The position numbers and the translations under genes were made by a program. Of a stretch of 18,470 nt of DNA, positions 13,523 to 18,470 are shown in pieces. Position 1 is the first letter of the stretch; the number at the start of each line of letters is the position of its first letter. The notes beneath the pieces were generated by a model that was not told the origin of the DNA, searched no databases, and saw nothing but the letters and a program-made list of their open reading frames with translations. Origin of the DNA: JBAZHE01 sp964547855 (GTDB taxonomy: Bacteria; Patescibacteriota; Patescibacteriia; Patescibacteriales; WJLG01); contig CAZJPG010000022.1 in NCBI GenBank assembly GCA_964547855.1, forward strand, positions 1 through 18,470. Reading direction: 5' to 3'.

Positions 13523-13819
13523 ATGCAGAACAACAATCAAAATAAGCCAGGGCAAGTAGAGATCAAAGTCTCTGATAACATACCTGGCGGAGAGTATTCT
13601 AATTTAGCGCAGATTGCCACGGCCCGCGAGGAGTTTTTGATAAAATTCTTAAATTTGGTCGATGGCACCGGTCGTGTGGTCGGAAAAATAATTTTGACCC
13701 CCGGTCATTTTAAGCGTTTGACTAATGTCATGAGTGGTATTTTGAAGGATTATGAAAAACAGCATGGCGAGATCAAGGAAGCAGAGGAGCCAAAGAAAGA
13801 AATAGGATTTAAGGGGTAG
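13523..13819 (+). CDS. DUF3467 family protein, 98 aa
   Basis: The sequence matches the small DUF3467 family: an N-terminal beta segment (VEIKVSDNIPGGEYSNLAQI) with the conserved G-x-Y-x-N, then AREEFLIKFLNLV, the strand pair GRVVGKIILTPGHFKRL with the conserved TPGHxKRL, and a C-terminal helix (NVMSGILKDYEKQHGEI). Family members are short and widespread, often near ribosomal or housekeeping genes; their biochemical role is not established. No SD is visible. It is 12 bases after the nucleotidyltransferase gene and 66 bases before dnaJ, without a terminator, so read-through into dnaJ is likely. Confidence 0.88.
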   Translation: MQNNNQNKPGQVEIKVSDNIPGGEYSNLAQIATAREEFLIKFLNLVDGTGRVVGKIILTPGHFKRLTNVMSGILKDYEKQHGEIKEAEEPKKEIGFKG

Positions 13820-13840
13820 TTCGTATAATGTATTAAGTAT

Positions 13841-13875
13841 AATGTATGATGCGGTATGATTTCATGCATCACATT
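13841..13875. repeat. Hairpin upstream of dnaJ
   Basis: AATGT-AT-GATGC (13841-13852) pairs with GCATC-ACATT (13866-13875), leaving a two-base bulge; ATG/CAT pairs inside. It ends ten bases before the dnaJ ATG. The sequence just upstream (GTATAATGTATTAAGTATAA, 13823-13842) resembles the AT-rich element of the 178-bp modules in reverse orientation. It is comparable to the palindromes before grpE and dnaK. Confidence 0.65.
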
Positions 13876-13885
13876 CCATATATAA

Positions 13886-14968
13886 ATGGGAAAAGATTAT
13901 TACAAGATATTGGGAGTAGATAAGTCCGCCTCGGCCGATGATATCAAGAAGGCTTTTTTGAAATTGGCGCACCAGCATCATCCGGACAAGACTGGCGGCG
14001 ACGACTCCAAATTTAAGGAGGTCAATGAGGCTTATCAAGTTTTGGGCAATGCGCAGAAGCGCGCCCAGTACGATCAATTCGGATCGGCTGGCCCTAATAT
14101 GGGAGGCTTTGGCGGAGGCCAGGGTTATGGCGGTTTCGGAGGTTTTCAGAATGGCGGCATGAATATAAACATGGATGACCTTGGCGATATGTTCGGCGGC
14201 TTTGGTGATATCTTCGGTTTTGGCGGTGGGTCGCGTTCACGCGGGCCTCGTCGCGGCGCCGATATAGAGGCGGAGATGACTATAACTTTCGAGGAGGCGG
14301 CTTTCGGTACAGAAAAAGAAGTGTCCTTAAAGAAGAAGGTCGTGTGCGACCATTGTTCCGGATCGGGCGCCGAGCCAGGGGCTAAGATCGAGACTTGTTC
14401 CGCTTGCGGCGGAAGAGGCAAGGTCCGTCATGTCCAACAGACTATCTTGGGAGCGATCCAGACCGAGACAACTTGTCGTTCTTGTGGCGGCGAAGGGAAG
14501 ATCCCTAGTCAGAAATGCTCCAAATGCCATGGTTCTGGTTCTGTGCACGATACCGTAAAGTTTAAAGTTAAGATACCGGCTGGCGTCGATGATGGCGGGA
14601 GGATTCGCTTGTCGGGCTATGGGGAGGCTGGTGATAAGGGGGCTTCGATGGGCGATCTTTATATCAATATTAATGTTAGGCCATCGGATAAATTCGCGCG
14701 CGAAGATTATGATATTTTGACCAAGAAGGAAATAGGGTTTGCGCAAGCCGCTCTTGGCGATAAAGTGGAAATTGAGACTATTCATGGCAAGGTCGAGTTG
14801 AAGATACCAGAAGGAACGCAATCCAGTACGGTGTTTAAATTAAAGGGAAAGGGCATACCTTACACGAATGGTAAAGGTTATGGAGACCATTTGGTGGAAG
14901 TAATAGTTAAGACACCAAAGAGTCTGTCGAAAAAACAAAAAGATATCTTAAAAGGGATGGGAATATAA
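13886..14968 (+). CDS. dnaJ: Chaperone DnaJ (type I Hsp40), 360 aa
   Basis: DnaJ stimulates DnaK ATPase activity and delivers substrates to it. The J domain (about 1-68) has the HPD motif at 32-34. A long Gly/Phe region follows (about 70-130, FGGGQGYGGFGGFQNGG). The zinc domain has all four CxxCxGxG motifs: Cys154/157, 171/174, 197/200 and 211/214. The C-terminal substrate-binding barrel ends near residue 350 (LSKKQKDILKGMGI). It is complete and of normal length. No SD is present; the ATG is ten bases after a hairpin. It is not next to dnaK: signal peptidase and five other genes lie between. No CIRCE precedes it, so it is probably transcribed with the upstream small genes. A strong terminator follows directly. 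Confidence 0.98.
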   Translation: MGKDYYKILGVDKSASADDIKKAFLKLAHQHHPDKTGGDDSKFKEVNEAYQVLGNAQKRAQYDQFGSAGPNMGGFGGGQGYGGFGGFQNGGMNINMDDLGDMFGGFGDIFGFGGGSRSRGPRRGADIEAEMTITFEEAAFGTEKEVSLKKKVVCDHCSGSGAEPGAKIETCSACGGRGKVRHVQQTILGAIQTETTCRSCGGEGKIPSQKCSKCHGSGSVHDTVKFKVKIPAGVDDGGRIRLSGYGEAGDKGASMGDLYININVRPSDKFAREDYDILTKKEIGFAQAALGDKVEIETIHGKVELKIPEGTQSSTVFKLKGKGIPYTNGKGYGDHLVEVIVKTPKSLSKKQKDILKGMGI

Positions 14969-14970
14969 GA

Positions 14971-15004
14971 AATCGGCCGCAATTAGCGGCCGATTTTAAT
15001 TTTT
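14971..15004 (+). terminator. Intrinsic terminator of dnaJ
   Basis: A perfect 10-bp stem AATCGGCCGC/GCGGCCGATT with a five-base loop is followed by TTAATTTTT. It starts two bases after the dnaJ stop. Confidence 0.93.
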
Positions 15005-15039
15005 GCGGTAAAAATGATAAAATATATATTTAATGCAGC

Positions 15040-15045
15040 TATAAT
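15040..15045 (+). promoter_or_regulatory. Possible -10 box of the ELWxxDGT gene
   Basis: A perfect TATAAT lies ten bases before the ATG at 15055, after the dnaJ terminator. No good -35 box is found 16-18 bases upstream. If used, the transcript would be almost leaderless, which fits the lack of an SD. Confidence 0.4.
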
Positions 15046-15054
15046 TTTAAAAAT

Positions 15055-15621
15055 ATGCCAAAAAAGCATGGGTTTGCGATAGGATTTTTATTTTTATCCT
15101 TATTTTTATTTTTTAGCTTTTTATTCAATCAAGTATCGAGTAAAGACGCTTCGGCTATGTCCGTGGTTGCCGGTATTTCTTTGGTCTCGTTCTCTCCTGA
15201 AAGTGGTGGGAGCATGGTGGCGTCTACTACTAATCTATCATTGACCTTCGATGTTCCTCCGATAGCTGGTACGGGGTCTATCCACATAAAGAGATCTTCT
15301 GACCACACATCCTTCGCGGACATATCGGCGACGTCATCGGAGGTGACTGTGGATGGCACGACCGTGACCATAGATCCTGATGAGAATTTGGAGAACAATA
15401 CTTTTTATTATATCGAGGTGGATTCAGACGCTTTCTACGAGACTGGTGGCGAGTATTTCGCTGGAATCTCGAGTTCGACTCAGTGGTATTTTCATGCGGA
15501 GGATAGAGCCTATCACCTAGAAATGATTAAAAATATCAATACTTTCGGCAAGGGATCAATGAGCTCTTCCAATTCTTTCGGTATGGTCGCTAGTACGACT
15601 TATTTTTTTTGCGTCCAGTGA
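15055..15621 (+). CDS. N-terminal part of a secreted ELWxxDGT-repeat protein (188 aa before a frameshift)
   Basis: Residues 1-34 are a signal peptide or membrane anchor: PKKHG, then a long Phe/Leu core. Residues 40-145 look like a bacterial Ig-like domain of the SbsA type (ISLVSFSPESGG, LSLTFDVPP, GTVTIDPDENLENNTFYYIEV in outline, with GISSSTQWYF at the end). The frame ends YFFCVQ-stop just after a run of eight T (15603-15610). With seven T the frame would read YFFASSDAGYYLYKSDGT and join the long repeat region that follows. So this is the start of one large exported protein, interrupted by a phase-variable tract, a slippage site, a true mutation or an assembly error. It stands after the dnaJ terminator, with no SD. 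Confidence 0.85.
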   Translation: MPKKHGFAIGFLFLSLFLFFSFLFNQVSSKDASAMSVVAGISLVSFSPESGGSMVASTTNLSLTFDVPPIAGTGSIHIKRSSDHTSFADISATSSEVTVDGTTVTIDPDENLENNTFYYIEVDSDAFYETGGEYFAGISSSTQWYFHAEDRAYHLEMIKNINTFGKGSMSSSNSFGMVASTTYFFCVQ

Positions 15622-18470
15622 TGCTGGTTATTATCTGTATAAGAGCGACGGCACTGATAGCGGCACGACTTTCGCTTTAGATTCTAATGGGGATAGAATC
15701 CTTTTTCAAACGATTTGGTCTTCTACTAACCAAGGTCATTTTTATACTTGGGATGGTGTTATGTATTTCACTGCCGACACTGCCGCCAGTGGTGTTGAGT
15801 TATGGCGCAGTGACGGCACCGAAAGTGGTACTTATATGTTGAAGGATATAAATCCTGGCAGTGGCGGGTCGTCTCCTGGTTCTTTTGTTGAGGTTAATGG
15901 ACAACTTTTATTTATAGCCAGCGACGGAACTAATGGCAGTGAGCTTTGGAAGACTGACGGCACGGCTGATGGTACTGTATTAGTTAAGGATATAAATGCT
16001 AGCGGCAATTCCAGTATCGGATATTTTACGGTTATGGGAAATTACGTCTATTTTCGTGCCAATGACGGTGTCGCCGGTTTAGAGGTGTGGCGTTCTAATG
16101 GTTTTACTGCCAGCACTACTTTAGTTAGGGATTTACGTGTTGGGAGTGGTAATTCCGAGCCGTTTAATTTTACAGTAATGAATGGTTATTTGTATTTTAG
16201 CGCTTACGCTAGTGCTGGCTCGTCAGCTCTTTGGAGGACTGATGGCACTTTTGCCGGCACGACACAGGTCAGTGACGCCATGACTTGGAGTTGTAGTAAT
16301 GAAAACGAGTGTCCAACAATGATTGCTTGGAATAATTATTTATATTTTCAAGGTAGTCCTAATAGTACTTATAGCAATTTAGAATTATGGCGCAGCGACG
16401 GCACTTCCGGTGGCACAGCTCTTTTTAAGGATTTGAATTTAGTGACAGGAACAGCTAATTCTAGACCCCGTAATTTTACAATTGTTTACGATGAGGTGGG
16501 CAGCTCTACTTTGTATTTTTCAGCTGAAACAGCTACGACGGGTAGGGAGGTTTGGAAGACTGATGGGACGGTCGCCGGAACTGTTCTAGTGAGAGACTCA
16601 GATGGTTTGTCCACTCCAGCAGTTTTCAGTTTTTTTAAGAGTTTCAATCATAAACTTTATTATTTTAATCGCTATGGGGACGGCAAGGGAGGACTATGGA
16701 TGACAGATGGCACGTCTAGTGGCACGGTCGCAGTCAAGAATACTACCGCGCATTACTCTGGTAAGCTATTTGAGCTTGATGACAAAATGTATTTTGTCTT
16801 CAATGATGGATATAATGGTTCTGGATCTGAGCCCTGGGTTAGTGATGGCACAATCGAGGGCACTCATCTGATAAGTAATTTAAAGAGTGGTGACAATCGG
16901 TCGATGGTATATGATTGGAGCGAATTCACCGTAGTCGGCGACGAGTTATTCTTTACTCCGTATGGGTCTTCCTCGGACCGAGAGATGTGGAAAAGCGATG
17001 GGACAGAGGACGGTACAATTCCATTGCTTGGGGCAACTACCAGTAAGGTGACATATGGTATTAATTTAGGTGTCTATGACGGGCGTGTATATTTTTCCAA
17101 TAATGGCTTATGGCGTGTCGCTGATGATGGAAATAGTGTCGAAAGAGTCGTGGCTATTTCAGGGGTTTCGTCATTATTCGAGATGGACGGTTTTTTGTAT
17201 TTTTCTGGGGCAACGAGTAGTGGTTATTATTTGTGGCAATCTGACGGCACGACTGTCGGCACCCATATTGTGACTTCGACGAACGCCAAGTCGCCGCAGG
17301 CTTTGGCGTCTATGGATAATATCCTGTATTTCGCCGCTCAAAATCCGGCTGATTCCCAATATGAGTTGTTTCGTTCAGACGGAACGAGAAGTGGCACTTA
17401 TCTAGTTAAAGATATTAATCCTGATGGCCAATCTAGTCCGACAAATTTTACCGCTCTAGGAAATTCTATTATCTTTTCAGCTACTACCGCTATCAATGGA
17501 AGAGAGTTATGGAGGAGCGATGGCACTTCCGAGGGGACGGTGTTACTATCAGATATTATAGTCGGGGCAACATCTTCTAGTCCAACATTTTTAAGCAGGA
17601 TAAACGACGATGTTTGTTTTCTGGCCTTCGATGAATTTGATTACGTCGATCTATGGAGGACGGATGGAACTACTGTCGTCAAAGTGGCCGATGATCTTGG
17701 AGAGCCGACGATGTTCCGCTCTGAATCTGCGCTGGGAGGTGAGGCGATAGGCGATAAATTCTATTTTGTCACTTATACTTCGGCCGATAATCTCTATCAT
17801 ATTTACAGTTCTGATTTGACGGCTAGCGGGACTAAGAAGTTAGCTGATTTAGACGCTTCGGTTTGGTATGGATTGTCTTTGGATCGCGAAGTGAAATTTT
17901 TCGAATACCAGGGCGGTGTTTATGTGACCATGGGTGAGGATAGTGGAAACAATCAGCTTTGGAAGGTCGGCGATTCTGCCACTTCGACCTATGAAGTTTT
18001 GGATACTAATCCTTATAAATCCACCTATCAAGCTAATAATCAGGTGGCTGTCTTGGGGCAGAATATAGTCATACCTTATTTCGACGCTTTCTATGATGGC
18101 GAACCTTATTTGTATTATCCGATATCTTTGCCGGTCGTTTCGACCGCTTCTTCTTCCGATGTTTCTGTTTTTGGAGCGACCTTGAACGGAAATATCTCTA
18201 GTACCGGTCGTTCTAATAGTGTTGTCAGAGGTTTTGTTTTGTCGACGACGACATTGCCGACCATTGAGAATAGAGAGGAGTCGGAATTGGTTTCTGTTAC
18301 CGGTGCATATTCTGCGACGCTTTCTTCCTTGTCCTGTGATACCGATTATTATTATCGTGCTTTTGCTGAGAACAAGGCTGGGGTCAGTTATGGTAATGAA
18401 GAGGTTTTTCATACTTCCGCCTGCACCTGCCCTTCCGTCTCCCACGCCACCTCATACAACCCATATCCGA
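15611..18470 (+). CDS. ELWxxDGT-repeat surface protein, main part, continues past the window
   Basis: This frame is open with no stop for 953 codons and runs off the window. It contains about sixteen units of 40-50 residues built on the pattern ELWRSDGTxxGTxLVKDINPGxxxSxP, each followed by a strand such as LYFSA or MYFTA. Examples are ELWRSDGTESGTYMLKDINP, ELWKTDGTADGTVLVKDI and ELFRSDGTRSGTYLVKDINP. Such repeats probably form beta-propeller-like blades. After about position 18130 comes an FN3-like domain (ATLNGNISSTG...RGFVLSTTT...YYYRAFAENKAG). It has no start of its own: it is the +/-1 continuation of the 15055 frame across the T8 tract. Substrate or adhesion role is unknown; export through the signal peptide and cell-surface location are inferred. 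Confidence 0.85.

Noticed and set aside
17849..18445. A 198-residue minus-strand frame over the surface protein
   Set aside because: Low-complexity Arg/Ile-rich translation opposite a coherent repeat and FN3-like reading frame; a shadow of the real gene.

Overview
The window most likely comes from a Candidate Phyla Radiation (Patescibacteria) genome. This is inference from several traits seen together: a short HrcA, many genes with no Shine-Dalgarno (SD) sequence, intergenic spacers full of short degenerate repeats, an S23-type four-helix-bundle gene inside the heat-shock operon, and a secreted ELWxxDGT-repeat protein with Ig-like and FN3-like ends. TGA is used as a stop (for example by grpE and the gene at 250-1032), so the genetic code is standard. 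There are no rRNA or tRNA genes, CRISPR arrays or transposases.

Region 1 (1-3960, minus strand) holds two transcription units of unrecognised membrane or cytosolic proteins. A 313-residue coiled-coil protein with a membrane segment at each end is followed by a 260-residue soluble protein; the second unit is a 454-residue protein with two N-terminal membrane segments and a long acidic tail. Each unit has a near-consensus sigma-70 promoter, strong SD sites and a strong intrinsic terminator. Both end in the same 178-bp downstream module (96% identical) carrying that terminator plus a REP-like element.

Region 2 (3960-5080, plus strand) has a TPR-like gene transcribed divergently from the 454-residue gene, then a 56-residue single-cluster ferredoxin. 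Each is closed by its own terminator.

Region 3 (5269-9690, plus strand) is the heat-shock operon hrcA-grpE-four-helix-bundle gene-hsp20-dnaK. It is driven by one promoter whose -35 box lies inside a perfect CIRCE operator, so HrcA should repress the whole unit, including the four-helix-bundle gene. None of these genes has a clear SD. Nearly all junctions, and that before dnaJ, carry AT-rich inverted repeats that end close to the next start codon. At the four-helix-bundle gene the two repeat arms lie on either side of the gene.

Region 4 (9768-14968, plus strand) has a signal peptidase I with histidine in place of the catalytic lysine. It is followed by five small genes: a two-TM protein, an unknown protein overlapping an HExxH metallopeptidase-like protein by four bases, a polymerase-beta-type nucleotidyltransferase, and a DUF3467 protein. 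dnaJ then follows, closed by a strong terminator. dnaJ is thus separated from dnaK by about 4.2 kb.

Region 5 (15055-18470, plus strand) is a very large secreted ELWxxDGT-repeat protein that runs off the window. Its reading frame is broken once, at a run of eight T residues; with one T fewer the frame would be open from the signal peptide to the window edge.
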